DNA of 64,000 nt, taken from assembly GCA_015075405.1 (NCBI GenBank), contig JABTUK010000006.1:1-64000 (forward strand), written 5' to 3'. Below, one piece after another: positions 17,344 through 24,814 of this stretch. Position 1 is the stretch's first letter. Each line of letters starts with the position of its first letter. The notes under the pieces were generated by a model. That model did not search any database, was not told the DNA's origin, and saw only the letters and a program-made list of their open reading frames with translations. The DNA is from Anaerolineales bacterium (lineage in GTDB: Bacteria > Chloroflexota > Anaerolineae > 4572-78 > J111). The position numbers and the translations under genes are program-made.

Positions 17344-17583
17344 GTTATTTTCCTTCCTGTTCTAATGAATTTTGATTTTCAAAAACGGTAATTATTGCTG
17401 GAAGGTTGGAAGGCTGGAAGGCTCCTACGGTAAAGCAGTATCCAATCTTCCAATCTTCCAGCCTTTGGGACACATTTTAGACCACCATTGCTGGTAACGT
17501 ATAACGGTAAATCGCGGCGGTGGGCATTCGGGTGAAACTCATCGGTGGGCGGTTTCGTTTTTTGCTTTCATAGTTTGATCCCA
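17344..17583. repeat. Intergenic stretch with a TTCCAATCTTCCAGCC word-repeat hairpin
   Basis: At about 17398-17470, GGAAGGTTGGAAGGCTGG words pair with CCAATCTTCCAATCTTCC words across a short loop. The rest of the stretch shows no gene. A related word (CCTTCCAACCCTCC) occurs inside the alpha-2-macroglobulin gene near 37988. Confidence 0.65.
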
Positions 17584-19122
17584 TTAAAAAGACTTTACGC
17601 TACTCCATATGGTATCCACAGGAACTTTTGGCTCTCGGCATACAAAGAAATAGAAGCGGGTCGAGCCTACATAATCGCGTTGCGTAACGCCCATTGGCTC
17701 GCACCGGTCAAAAAAGACAGACAGGATGTTTGTTCTGTTTGCAACAATGATCATAACCTCCCAGGAATATCCCGGTCCCCAAAGATAATATGTTAAGGAC
17801 CCGCTAACCGCATGAGGAAGCCCATATTGAGGACCAAACTGGTCTATCGCGCCGGCTGTGGCGTACAAATTTGTATAGATCCCCGCCTTTGCCCGGTCTT
17901 CCGTGGGGAGCGTGTGATACACTTCGGCAACCTCATAAACCAAATCCTCCCACCCTACACGACCGCTTAAGAATATCGGAGGGTTATTTGTTCCAAAATT
18001 AAACTCCCGCAGTGGCTGATACAGGGATTGAAAAGGACGGATCACAACCGGCAGCAGATCCATCGGAACAACAGGTAAGGAAAAAGAAATATTAATCGTT
18101 CCAACAACAAGCAGATATCCTACGGTTGCTGCCTTTACCCATTTTCCCCAATGAAAGCCGGTGACTATTTCCTCTGTAAATACAGCACCCGCGGCAAGCA
18201 GGGGTATGAAAAGCTCTATGATTAAACGAGGCGTGGCGCGCAACAGAAACATCAACCCAAACGTAACCAAAAACAGCAATCCCAGGAAACTGTAGTTCAC
18301 ATTGTTTAATCGGCGAAAGATACGATACAGGCCCATTAACCACAAGGGCAAGAGAAGTGGGCTGACATACATTAATATGTTGGTTATATATTGCTGGATA
18401 GAAGCCCGATACACCCGACGTGATCCATAATCCATCCAGTATTCAAGCGTTGGCCAGTGGTTGGCAGATTGCCAGAGAAGATATGGGGAGACAACAACCA
18501 GACAAAGCGCTGCCCCCAACCAGGGCCAGGGCGTGATCAAATCCTTCCGATATTTCGAAGCGAGCAGCGCAACCAAAAAACCTGGTCCCAGGAATAATAT
18601 GGTCACTTTGGTCATGCAAGCGATTCCTGCAATTAGACCCAATACTATCCATAATCTTTTGTTCCCTGTCCGAAGAAATCGGATCAGAGAAAACAGGAAG
18701 ATGGCCAGGATTAACTGGTCAATACTGTCATAACAGAAAATAGAATCGACCATCAACCAGCCGGGAATAACAATGAATCCAAGCGCAGTCAGCGCCACGG
18801 CAAACGTTTTTCCACCGAATTCTTTTGTGATCAGGCACGCGAAAACCAAGGTAAACGAGCCGGCCAGCGCGGGTACGATATGCATGGCAAACAATGATTC
18901 CCCCAACAGTAAGCGACTGAGTGCCACCAAAACAGGCACAAGCGGTGGCAAGTCCACATACCCGAATGCCAAGTGCCGGCTTAGCGCATTAGTGTATAGT
19001 TCATCAAAGAAAAAGCCATAACCGGGAGCAATGTACATATGCAGCGCAAATTTTATGATTGCACCGATAATGATAACCAACGAAACGTTTGAGACTGTTA
19101 AATCTTTGATTCGTTTCTGCAT
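17584..19122 (-). CDS. Glycosyltransferase family 39/83-like integral membrane protein
   Basis: The protein (about 512 residues) has roughly a dozen hydrophobic segments and the lumenal first-loop motif GYGFFFDELYTNALSRHLAFG with an acidic pair, typical of dolichol-/undecaprenyl-phosphate-sugar-dependent PMT/ArnT-like transferases. A C-terminal soluble domain follows from about residue 370. ATG at 19122 is preceded by GAGGGG. The gene is visibly richer in A and T than the fwd genes on either side and stands alone, which suggests later acquisition. Acceptor and sugar cannot be inferred. An attC-like structure lies just upstream of its start. Confidence 0.8.
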   Translation of the reverse strand: MQKRIKDLTVSNVSLVIIIGAIIKFALHMYIAPGYGFFFDELYTNALSRHLAFGYVDLPPLVPVLVALSRLLLGESLFAMHIVPALAGSFTLVFACLITKEFGGKTFAVALTALGFIVIPGWLMVDSIFCYDSIDQLILAIFLFSLIRFLRTGNKRLWIVLGLIAGIACMTKVTILFLGPGFLVALLASKYRKDLITPWPWLGAALCLVVVSPYLLWQSANHWPTLEYWMDYGSRRVYRASIQQYITNILMYVSPLLLPLWLMGLYRIFRRLNNVNYSFLGLLFLVTFGLMFLLRATPRLIIELFIPLLAAGAVFTEEIVTGFHWGKWVKAATVGYLLVVGTINISFSLPVVPMDLLPVVIRPFQSLYQPLREFNFGTNNPPIFLSGRVGWEDLVYEVAEVYHTLPTEDRAKAGIYTNLYATAGAIDQFGPQYGLPHAVSGSLTYYLWGPGYSWEVMIIVANRTNILSVFFDRCEPMGVTQRDYVGSTRFYFFVCREPKVPVDTIWSSVKSF

Positions 19123-19161
19123 AAAGCCCCTCAATTAAGAAGGGAATAATTTTTAGAAACC

Positions 19162-19282
19162 GCCCAACGTATCGCAAATTAGCCGCGCCCACGAAGCCCC
19201 CAATAACAGATAGCCTCAAAGTGCAGCGGACTCCCTCACGAAAAATCGAGCTCGGGGCGTCGGCTACATGCGGTGGTTGGGC
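19162..19282. other. attC-like imperfect palindrome (candidate integron cassette recombination site)
   Basis: A 121-bp segment begins GCCCAAC and ends GTTGGGC, matching the RYYYAAC...GTTRRRY outer boxes of attC sites. Inner arms CGCAAATTAGCCGCGCCC and GGGCGTCGGCTACATGCG also pair, with one unpaired extra base, leaving a long central loop. No integrase gene is in the window. Confidence 0.45.
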
Positions 19283-19417
19283 GGCTACACCGGATTGAAG
19301 CCACCCTCGATTGTACAACCAACCCTGCCATACGTTTTTACACACTCTATGGTTATGCGAGACGCTGTCCTCGTTGACATTAACGCCGGCTGACTCTGAG
19401 GCAATGCGGACAACAAC

Positions 19418-19708
19418 TTATGTCCCCGGTTCAACACCCACCAGTACCCGCGCCTGTGGGCTGCCTGCCAATCCTGGTGATGCCTCCTGTGACGACCAAA
19501 CGTTCAATTCGAGAAATCTCTTGTATCGCTCGGCTTCCTCAATGGTGTCGAAATCTAGATCAATGAGGATATACTTATCGTCATCAACGGGCTGGTAGAT
19601 GCGGTATGCCCGAACGCCCCCTTTCTGTCGAGCTTCGGCGAACCTGCCAAACGCTGTCAACCAAGTATTCAGATCATTAATTGGGTGTTCAATGTGAAGC
19701 GTTGCCAT
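19418..19708 (-). CDS. Small dimeric alpha/beta-barrel (ABM-like) protein
   Basis: The 96-residue protein has the pattern of a single ferredoxin-like alpha/beta-barrel domain. It begins MATLHIEHPINDLNTWLTAFGRFAEARQKGG, continues VRAYRIYQPVDDDKYILIDLDFD and then TIEEAERYKRFLE. Such domains occur in monooxygenases and in many uncharacterised small proteins. ATG at 19708 has AGGAGG-like sequence upstream (CAAGGAGGCAAG). It lies alone between the attC-like site and a second GCCCAAC half-site near 19855, as a single-gene cassette would. No function can be assigned. Confidence 0.65.
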   Translation of the reverse strand: MATLHIEHPINDLNTWLTAFGRFAEARQKGGVRAYRIYQPVDDDKYILIDLDFDTIEEAERYKRFLELNVWSSQEASPGLAGSPQARVLVGVEPGT

Positions 19709-19854
19709 CTTGCCTCCTTGTACTCTGCGACATCAGATGTAGACTTCTTTTCCAACCTCATATCATTACCCCGGACAAGCTCACGCCCTCTGCACGGGGT
19801 TGCAGCACTTTAGAAGTTATTATAGTCGAAAATGATCTGTGATCTGAAGCAGCC

Positions 19855-19878
19855 GCCCAACCATTTGTAGCCCGAAAC
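19855..19878. other. GCCCAAC half-site facing the attC-like element
   Basis: GCCCAACCATTTGTAGCCCG is the inverted counterpart of the right end of the attC-like site at 19162-19282 (GGCTACATGCGGTGGTTGGGC). The matching distal half was not found before fwdB, so this would be a truncated site. The rest of 19709-19948 shows only a small CCGTCC/GGACGG hairpin and no gene. Confidence 0.35.
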
Positions 19879-19948
19879 CTCCGTCCGATGACATAGGACG
19901 GAAACCTCTGCTCTTCACTCAAAACGCCAAAGCAAGTAGCTATGCCGC

Positions 19949-21295
19949 TTATCTACTCCCCAACGGCGGCGGCATCACCTGGACGGGCTTATTCTTTAAC
20001 AACTCCTTCAGCCGGTTCTTGATCCCGGTCAACACCTCCTCATCACTGGGATAGGGCGAGTCGAAGGCGGGGCGGAGGGTGATGGGCACGTCGTCCATAC
20101 GGTAGACGGTGCCGGGGACGTTGATGCCGTAGGTAGCCGTGGTAAAAGCGACGCGAGACAGTTCGGCGGTGTGGGTGAATTTGGGGTCGAGGACGATGAC
20201 TGGGATGCGGCGCATGGCTTCGATGGCGGCCTGAGGGAAATTGGAGGCCGGGTCGCTGGAAATGACCAGCAGGGCGTCGGCTTCGCCGCGGGCCAGCAGA
20301 TCAACGGCGGTAAATTCGCCGGGGTTGAAGCGGGGGTAGCCACGGCTAAAATTGACGGCAAAAGGAAAGCCCGTTTGCCAGGACAGCACGTTATCGGCCC
20401 CGGTCACGTTGCCGTGGCCGCGCACCGGCTTGGCCACAAAGTGGGTAAACTCGTTCAGGTCGGTGGCCAGGGCCAGCAGCGCGCCGGAGTTGAAGTGCCG
20501 GCCCCGGTTCATGGTCAGGCCCATGCCAAAGAACAACACCCCGTAGCGGCAGTTCTTCATCCGCTCGACCAAATCCTGCATCGTCGCCAGGGAAACGCCG
20601 GTGATCTCTTCGACCGAAGGATCAACCCGACGGCCCTTGACCAGGGCGCGTAACGCCCACAGCAGTTCAAAATCGCGGCGCGGCTTGACCTGGATAAAAA
20701 TATCGGCCACGGGGGTGCTGGCCGTGCGGCGCACATCCACCAGCACGACGGTGCGATCTTTTTTGCCGTTGGGGATGAACATCCCTTTGGGCGTAACCGA
20801 ATATTTGGAAAAGTGGCGGGGGTGAGACTCAGCCGGGTTGCCGCCCCAGTAGATGACCAAATCGGCCCGGTTTTTGATCTCGCCCAGGGTGGCCGTGCTT
20901 TCCCCAACCCCCTGAAAGGCGATGCCCGACGGCCCGTGACAAACTTCGGTGGTGGTGCCGATGTTCGCGCCCAGCATATCGGCTATGGCCACGGCCTGGC
21001 GTTGGGCCTCGCAGGTGGTGTCGCTCAGGCCGTAAATCATGGGGTAGCGGGCCTGGGCCAGAATTTGGGCCGCAGCTTCGATGGCCTCGGCGGTGCTGGC
21101 TTCGCGCCCTTCAACCAGGGCAAAGGGCCGGTTCTCGACAGTATGCTCTGAAAACCAGGCTTTGCCCAGAACGCAGGCATTTTTGGCCTTGGTAATGCGC
21201 TTCTCATCCAGGTCTACGGTCAAGACCATATCATCACAGACACAGCCACAAAAGGTACAGGTGGCGTTTTCGACAATGCGGATATTTTCGCTCAT
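19949..21295 (-). CDS. fwdB: Formylmethanofuran dehydrogenase subunit B (molybdenum/tungsten catalytic subunit)
   Basis: The 448-residue protein has an intact [4Fe-4S] motif, C13-X2-C16-X3-C20 in CTFCGCVCDD plus C41 in NACVLGKAW. It also has C119 in TTEVCHGPSG, the position of the tungsten/molybdenum ligand of archaeal FwdB. Later blocks (VIYWGGNPAESHPRHFSKY, GNVTGADNVLSWQTGFPFAV) match pterin-binding regions of the family. In methylotroph FhcB the metal and Fe-S ligands are reported lost; here they are kept, which argues for real CO2/formate redox chemistry. ATG at 21295 has GGGGAGAG upstream. It is followed on the minus strand by nothing one-carbon related until fwdA, and is preceded by a 70-codon gene and fwdD. 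Confidence 0.93.
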   Translation of the reverse strand: MSENIRIVENATCTFCGCVCDDMVLTVDLDEKRITKAKNACVLGKAWFSEHTVENRPFALVEGREASTAEAIEAAAQILAQARYPMIYGLSDTTCEAQRQAVAIADMLGANIGTTTEVCHGPSGIAFQGVGESTATLGEIKNRADLVIYWGGNPAESHPRHFSKYSVTPKGMFIPNGKKDRTVVLVDVRRTASTPVADIFIQVKPRRDFELLWALRALVKGRRVDPSVEEITGVSLATMQDLVERMKNCRYGVLFFGMGLTMNRGRHFNSGALLALATDLNEFTHFVAKPVRGHGNVTGADNVLSWQTGFPFAVNFSRGYPRFNPGEFTAVDLLARGEADALLVISSDPASNFPQAAIEAMRRIPVIVLDPKFTHTAELSRVAFTTATYGINVPGTVYRMDDVPITLRPAFDSPYPSDEEVLTGIKNRLKELLKNKPVQVMPPPLGSR

Positions 21296-21317
21296 AGACT
21301 CTCCCCTTGGTAATAAA

Positions 21318-21389
21318 GACGCGATGAAGCGTGAGGCGATGAGGCGAAGAGTCTGGTCGCCTCCTCGTGTCCTCGCCTCCTCGCCTCAT
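21318..21389. repeat. GAGGCGAGGAGGCGAG word-repeat hairpin, copy 2
   Basis: GCGATGAAGCGTGAGGCGATGAGGCG words pair imperfectly with CGCCTCCTCG words across a short loop. It lies between the small gene and fwdB inside the presumed fwdD-orf70-fwdB operon. Confidence 0.7.
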
Positions 21390-21406
21390 TTTCATGGTAG
21401 GGCAAA

Positions 21407-21619
21407 TTATAGGTCTTCATCCGGCTCTTCGATAACCGGCCAGGGCAGGCCGGTGGCTTCGTAGCGGGCCAACAACTGGTCTTCGAGTTCTTTGTCGCCC
21501 AGGAAGCTCAAAACATCAAGCTCGAAATGTTTGGCCGCCACTTTCAGCCGCTCGCGCCGCTGCTGCTCCTGTCTGAAGCTCATCTCTTCGGCCCAATCGC
21601 CGACGACAATCCAACTCAT
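21407..21619 (-). CDS. Uncharacterised 70-residue protein between fwdD and fwdB
   Basis: The protein starts MSWIVVGDWAEEMSFRQEQQRRERLKVAAKHFELDVLSFLGDKELEDQLL and ends in an acidic tail. ATG at 21619 is chosen because GGAGGAAAAACG precedes it. There are no cysteines, no signal peptide and no membrane segment. I do not recognise the family. Its position between two subunits of the same enzyme, on the same strand, makes it a candidate small accessory or assembly factor of the dehydrogenase. That is an inference from position only. Confidence 0.6.
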   Translation of the reverse strand: MSWIVVGDWAEEMSFRQEQQRRERLKVAAKHFELDVLSFLGDKELEDQLLARYEATGLPWPVIEEPDEDL

Positions 21620-21679
21620 CGTTTTTCCTCCCAGCAATGCTTATTTTTTATTCACTCAGCAGCCAAACCGATGCTTCCC

Positions 21680-21750
21680 GGTGAGGCTAAGGCTAAGGCT
21701 GAGGCTGAGGCTAAGAACTTAGCCTTAGCCTCAGCCTTAGCCTTTCCCGC
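21680..21750. repeat. GGCTAAGGCTGAGGCT word-repeat hairpin
   Basis: Five to six GGCTAAGGCTGAGG words on the left pair nearly perfectly with AGCCTTAGCCTCAGCC words on the right, with AAGAACTTAG at the tip. It lies between fwdD and the 70-codon gene. Confidence 0.8.
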
Positions 21751-21756
21751 CAAAAT

Positions 21757-22098
21757 CTACAACGGCTCAACGACGACTTCAAGATTCTTGGAGATGGGCA
21801 TGCCGGTGCCGGCGGTGTCGCTGCCCATCAATTGGCTGGACGTGGGACCGTAGGCCAAAAATAAAATCCCGGCGGGCAAATCCTCGGCTTTGCGGCCCTT
21901 GCAGCGCACAATTGTCTCGCCGGTAGCCGAGCGCAAACGCACGCTGTCGCCCTCCTTTAAACCCAGCCGGGCCATGTCGTTCAGGTTCATCTCCACTGTC
22001 GTGGTGACTTCAACGTACTCGCCTTCCAGTTTGCTCACATTCAGGCTAACCCCCTGCTTGCTGGAGCGACCGGCAATCAGAGACATTATTTCGGCCAT
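21757..22098 (-). CDS. fwdD: Formylmethanofuran dehydrogenase subunit D (molybdopterin-dinucleotide-binding)
   Basis: This 113-residue protein matches the small MopB C-terminal domain that is a separate subunit in FwdD/FmdD. VSKLEGEYVEVTTTVEMN leads, then MARLGLKEGDSVRLRSATGE, and finally FLAYGPTSSQLMGSDTAGTGMP with the conserved GP and TGMP elements. In archaea this subunit completes the tungsto- or molybdopterin site with FwdB. Methylotrophic proteobacteria, whose FhcD is the formyltransferase, lack it. ATG at 22098 has GAGGTAATCT upstream. It is the first gene of the fwdD-orf70-fwdB set. Confidence 0.88.
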   Translation of the reverse strand: MAEIMSLIAGRSSKQGVSLNVSKLEGEYVEVTTTVEMNLNDMARLGLKEGDSVRLRSATGETIVRCKGRKAEDLPAGILFLAYGPTSSQLMGSDTAGTGMPISKNLEVVVEPL

Positions 22099-22113
22099 AG
22101 ATTACCTCTTCAC

Positions 22114-22177
22114 AGGTAGCAAGGTAGCAAGTAGCAGGATGTAGATAGGCTACTTTGTCGCTTTGCGTGCTACCTTG
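22114..22177. repeat. GGTAGCAAGGTAGCAAG word-repeat hairpin, copy 1
   Basis: GGTAGCAAGGTAGCAAGTAGC pairs with GCTACTTTGTCGCTTTGC and GCTACCTT. The right flank (CTACCTTGATTGTTGCGAAAG and on) is shared with the copy at 34428-34554, so the mobile unit is larger than the words themselves. It lies in the fwdD leader. Confidence 0.65.
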
Positions 22178-22287
22178 ATTGTTGCGAAAGAATTTTTTGA
22201 ACGTCTATAATATATACCCAAAAAGCCGGCAAGCACAACCAGCCAGAGAGGAACATTTCCATTTGGGCACATTTTTAGATCAAACCA

Positions 22288-22391
22288 CCCGGAAATGAAT
22301 TTCCGGGCCGCAAGCGAAACAGCGCCGGATTAATCCAGCTAGCCTCGTTCACGAGGCGCTGTTTGTTAGCTCGGCGAGTTCATCGCCGAGC
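22288..22391. repeat. Multi-hairpin structured repeat family H, copy 1
   Basis: Successive hairpins are CCCGGAAATGAATTTCCGGG, then an AACAGCGCC...GGCGCTGTT stem enclosing GGATTAATCC and CCTCGTTCACGAGG, then GCTCGGCGA-TT-CATCGCCGAGC. Copies 2 and 3 (41310-41413 and 59651-59752) have the same architecture with compensatory base changes in the stems and conserved loops. No gene is seen in 22178-22439 apart from this. Confidence 0.75.
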
Positions 22392-22439
22392 GGGTTATGC
22401 TATACAACAAGTTCGCTTCAAAAGTAAAATATTCCCCAG

Positions 22440-23597
22440 TCACAACTCCTCTTCTGAGGCGAACCGGAGTCTAAGTTCACTGGCCTGTGCTTGCAGGTCG
22501 CTCAAACAGGCCGTCGGAGTGTTGGCCCTGGTCAGGAGTGTACAGACGGGTTGTCCCCGCCGGATGAACTCTCCTGAATGAGGGACATCGCGGATATTAT
22601 AACTCAGCCAAGGGCTGGTATCGCCCAGTCTGACATCCGCTGGAGCATACACAATTGCCTTGCCCGCAGCAGCCCCCTGCATCAAAGCTTTTTCCAGATC
22701 AAAATCCGGCAGCTCCCCCTCAAAGGAGCGCACGTGCGCCTCGAACACCCGCAGCCCATAGGTCAGATCAAACAACTCCAACGAGGCCGAAGGCCGGGGG
22801 TTGACCTCAATCGTCCAGACTCGCTCACCCTGCCAGATAAAGTCCAGCCCATTCAGTCCCCGCAAGCCAAAGGTGTGGGTCAGGTGCGAGACGATGGCAC
22901 GGACTTGCCGGAGTAAGGAATTCAACTCGTCGGGCGGCAGGGGCGGCGGGGTGAGATTGCCGCAATAGGTGAAGCCGCTGGCCCCAAAAGCTCGCCGGCC
23001 AACCAGTTGCTCGGTCAAACCCAGCACCACTGCCTGCCGGCCATCAGCCACAAAAGCCGCCGAACCGACCAGGCCGGTCAATCGTTCCTGAAACACCCCT
23101 CCCTCCGGCGAACGCCCGTTGCGCCAAAGCCGGACGCCGTGTCCACCACCGCTTTGTAGGGGTTTCCACAACCAGGGCCGAGTCGGGTGGGGAGTCAAAT
23201 CGGAAGCGGGGCTGATCGTTTCTGGAAAGGCGAATCCTTTGGCTTGCAAAGCCGCCCCCAGCCGGAACAGGTCTCGCACTTGAGCCAAAGTATCCGGGGT
23301 ATTGCCCAGCAGTTGTCGCCCCTGGGCCAATCGCGCTACTTCTGCCGGAAAATTCTCCAGGTTGGCGCTGTAGACCACCGCGGCGGCCTTCAAATCGCTG
23401 GCCGCGTTGACCAGCGTAGAGACACTGTAAGGCAAATTGTAGTCGCGCAGCAGTGACCGGCTGGGGCAGATGGCTTTCAGATCGGCATCGCCAAAGTAGT
23501 CCAGGGCTATCACCGGGTAGCCGGCGCGGGTCGCCAGTTCGGCCAGCATGCGCACGGTTACCCCTACCAGCAAAATGGGGGCGGCCTGATTATTCAT
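22440..23597 (-). CDS. ATP-grasp protein, candidate methanofuran/H4MPT amino-acid ligase
   Basis: The protein begins PILLVGVTVRMLAELATRAGYPVIALDYFGDADLK, a Rossmann-like pre-ATP-grasp domain. The ATP-grasp core follows with PWLWKPLQSGGGHGVRLW, the hinge and EVNPRPSASLELFD, which holds the metal-binding Glu and Asn. ATP-grasp proteins of this kind (the MfnD-type ligase is one example) occur next to mtdB in H4MPT gene sets. Substrate assignment is not possible from sequence. ATG at 23597 is preferred over TTG at 23612. Neither has a clear Shine-Dalgarno, and a terminator-like hairpin overlaps the leader. Confidence 0.7.
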   Translation of the reverse strand: MNNQAAPILLVGVTVRMLAELATRAGYPVIALDYFGDADLKAICPSRSLLRDYNLPYSVSTLVNAASDLKAAAVVYSANLENFPAEVARLAQGRQLLGNTPDTLAQVRDLFRLGAALQAKGFAFPETISPASDLTPHPTRPWLWKPLQSGGGHGVRLWRNGRSPEGGVFQERLTGLVGSAAFVADGRQAVVLGLTEQLVGRRAFGASGFTYCGNLTPPPLPPDELNSLLRQVRAIVSHLTHTFGLRGLNGLDFIWQGERVWTIEVNPRPSASLELFDLTYGLRVFEAHVRSFEGELPDFDLEKALMQGAAAGKAIVYAPADVRLGDTSPWLSYNIRDVPHSGEFIRRGQPVCTLLTRANTPTACLSDLQAQASELRLRFASEEEL

Positions 23598-23611
23598 GTT
23601 TTTAGAAAACA

Positions 23612-23650
23612 AGACCTGACGGATACACAGCGGGCTGACCCGTCAGGTCT
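23612..23650 (-). terminator. Hairpin between mtdB and the ATP-grasp gene (terminator or attenuator)
   Basis: Arms AGACCTGACGG and CCGTCAGGTCT are perfectly complementary, and on the minus strand the stem is followed by TGTTTTCT. It lies just after mtdB and ends about 15 bases before the ATG of the ATP-grasp gene, so it could tune read-through into that gene. Confidence 0.5.
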
Positions 23651-23675
23651 GATATAAAATTGGGGGCGCTCCTAC

Positions 23676-24533
23676 TCACACCAACTCTTTGGCGACTTGA
23701 TAGACTGACTCGGCGTCCATCAGGATATCATTGGCTTCAAATAGCCTGGCAATACAGGTGCGATGCACCTTCATCTTCCGCCCGCCGATGCCCAGCGCCC
23801 CAAAGGAGATGCGGCCTTCGCGCTCGCTGCCGTTGTCATTCATATCAATGCCCTCGATGCCCAGCGGCGGCACCGCATTGATGTCGGCAATGAGTTTAAG
23901 GCCCGCTGTGCTGGTCCAAACAGCTTTACTGACCACCTGCGCCCCAGCCGTGCCGCAGGTAAAGAGAGCCACTGCCCCGGCCAAAACCTGACGCGCCGAA
24001 GCATCATCGCTCAAGGCTGCCCCTTCAACTTCAACGCCAAAACGTTTAGCCACAATGTCCGCCGCAGCTTTGGCCCGTTCCAGGCTGCGCGAGGTCAAAA
24101 CAACTTTAGCGCCTTCGCCGGCCAACATACCGGCAGCCCGCATGCCCACCGGCCCGGTGCCAGCCCCCACCACAACCCGCTGGCCACGCACATCCAGCGC
24201 CTTGACAATCTTGGCCACGGCCGTTGCGGCCGTGGTATTGCAGCCGTTGGAGTCGAGCATCACCGAAACTTTGAATGGCCCAAAAAACGTTTTTTGAACA
24301 GCCGCCAACAAAGCCTCACCCGCCGGCACATTGGAACCGCCAATCCAGATGGCCGTATTTTTTAAATCAGGGATGCCTCGGGTAAAAAAGGAGCCTTGCA
24401 CCAGGGCCGGCACATCTTCAACGGTGACGTTGCCGTAGCTGAGCACATCGTCAACGCCCGCATCAAAGGGCACGATGCGATCAAATGAGCTGGGATGTTT
24501 ATCACTATCCAGTTGGATCAAGAGTTTTTTCAT
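23676..24533 (-). CDS. mtdB: NAD(P)-dependent methylene-H4MPT dehydrogenase
   Basis: The protein (285 residues) matches MtdB/MtdA. It has KKLLIQLDSDKHPSSFDRIVPFDAGVDD, VMLDSNGCNTTAATAVAKIV, the Rossmann loop VVVGAGTGPVGMRAAGML, VVLTSRSLERAK and ADINAVPPLGIEGID. It oxidises methylene-H4MPT to methenyl-H4MPT with NAD(P)+. ATG at 24533 (MKKLL) is preferred over the alternative two codons earlier. A clear promoter and a GC-rich hairpin lie upstream. MtdB rather than MtdA is favoured by context (no serine-cycle genes seen), but the cofactor preference cannot be settled by eye. Confidence 0.9.
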   Translation of the reverse strand: MKKLLIQLDSDKHPSSFDRIVPFDAGVDDVLSYGNVTVEDVPALVQGSFFTRGIPDLKNTAIWIGGSNVPAGEALLAAVQKTFFGPFKVSVMLDSNGCNTTAATAVAKIVKALDVRGQRVVVGAGTGPVGMRAAGMLAGEGAKVVLTSRSLERAKAAADIVAKRFGVEVEGAALSDDASARQVLAGAVALFTCGTAGAQVVSKAVWTSTAGLKLIADINAVPPLGIEGIDMNDNGSEREGRISFGALGIGGRKMKVHRTCIARLFEANDILMDAESVYQVAKELV

Positions 24534-24561
24534 GAACACCGCCTTTGCTGAACAGATTTGA

Positions 24562-24597
24562 CCCGCGCGCAGGCAATCTAGCCAACCTGCGCGCGGG
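24562..24597 (-). promoter_or_regulatory. 5' leader hairpin of mtdB
   Basis: A perfect 12-bp stem, CCCGCGCGCAGG with CCTGCGCGCGGG and a 12-base loop, begins about 6 bases downstream of the predicted -10 box. It would therefore sit at the extreme 5' end of the mtdB transcript. Confidence 0.6.
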
Positions 24598-24602
24598 CAA
24601 AT

Positions 24603-24630
24603 ATTATATCATCCCCTCCGAACTAACCAA
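24603..24630 (-). promoter_or_regulatory. Sigma-70-like promoter of mtdB
   Basis: On the minus strand TTGGTT (24630-24625) and TATAAT (24608-24603) are separated by 16 bases. The MITE at 24636-24807 ends 5 bases upstream of this -35 box. Confidence 0.6.
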
Positions 24631-24635
24631 AAAAC

Positions 24636-24807
24636 GTAACTGCTCAACCATGTCATCCATTCGACAAGCTCACGCCCTTCGGCGCACCCGAAGGGGTGGG
24701 ACAGGTTTCGACCGCAGGGAGAAATCCCCGATGCCTCACTTTCGCGTATTGCGCCCTGGGGATTTCTCGACCTTCGGTCTCGAAATGACATGAGTCTGGG
24801 TAGTTAT
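24636..24807. mobile_element. MITE family A, copy 2
   Basis: Ends GTAACTGCTCAACCATGTCAT and ATGACATGAGTCTGGGTAGTTAT are inverted repeats; AAAAAAC flanks both sides as a 7-bp duplication. It lies between the DUF2193-like gene and the mtdB promoter. The interior contains GAAATCCCC / GGGGATTTC arms and a second palindrome. Confidence 0.7.
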
Positions 24808-24814
24808 AAAAAAC

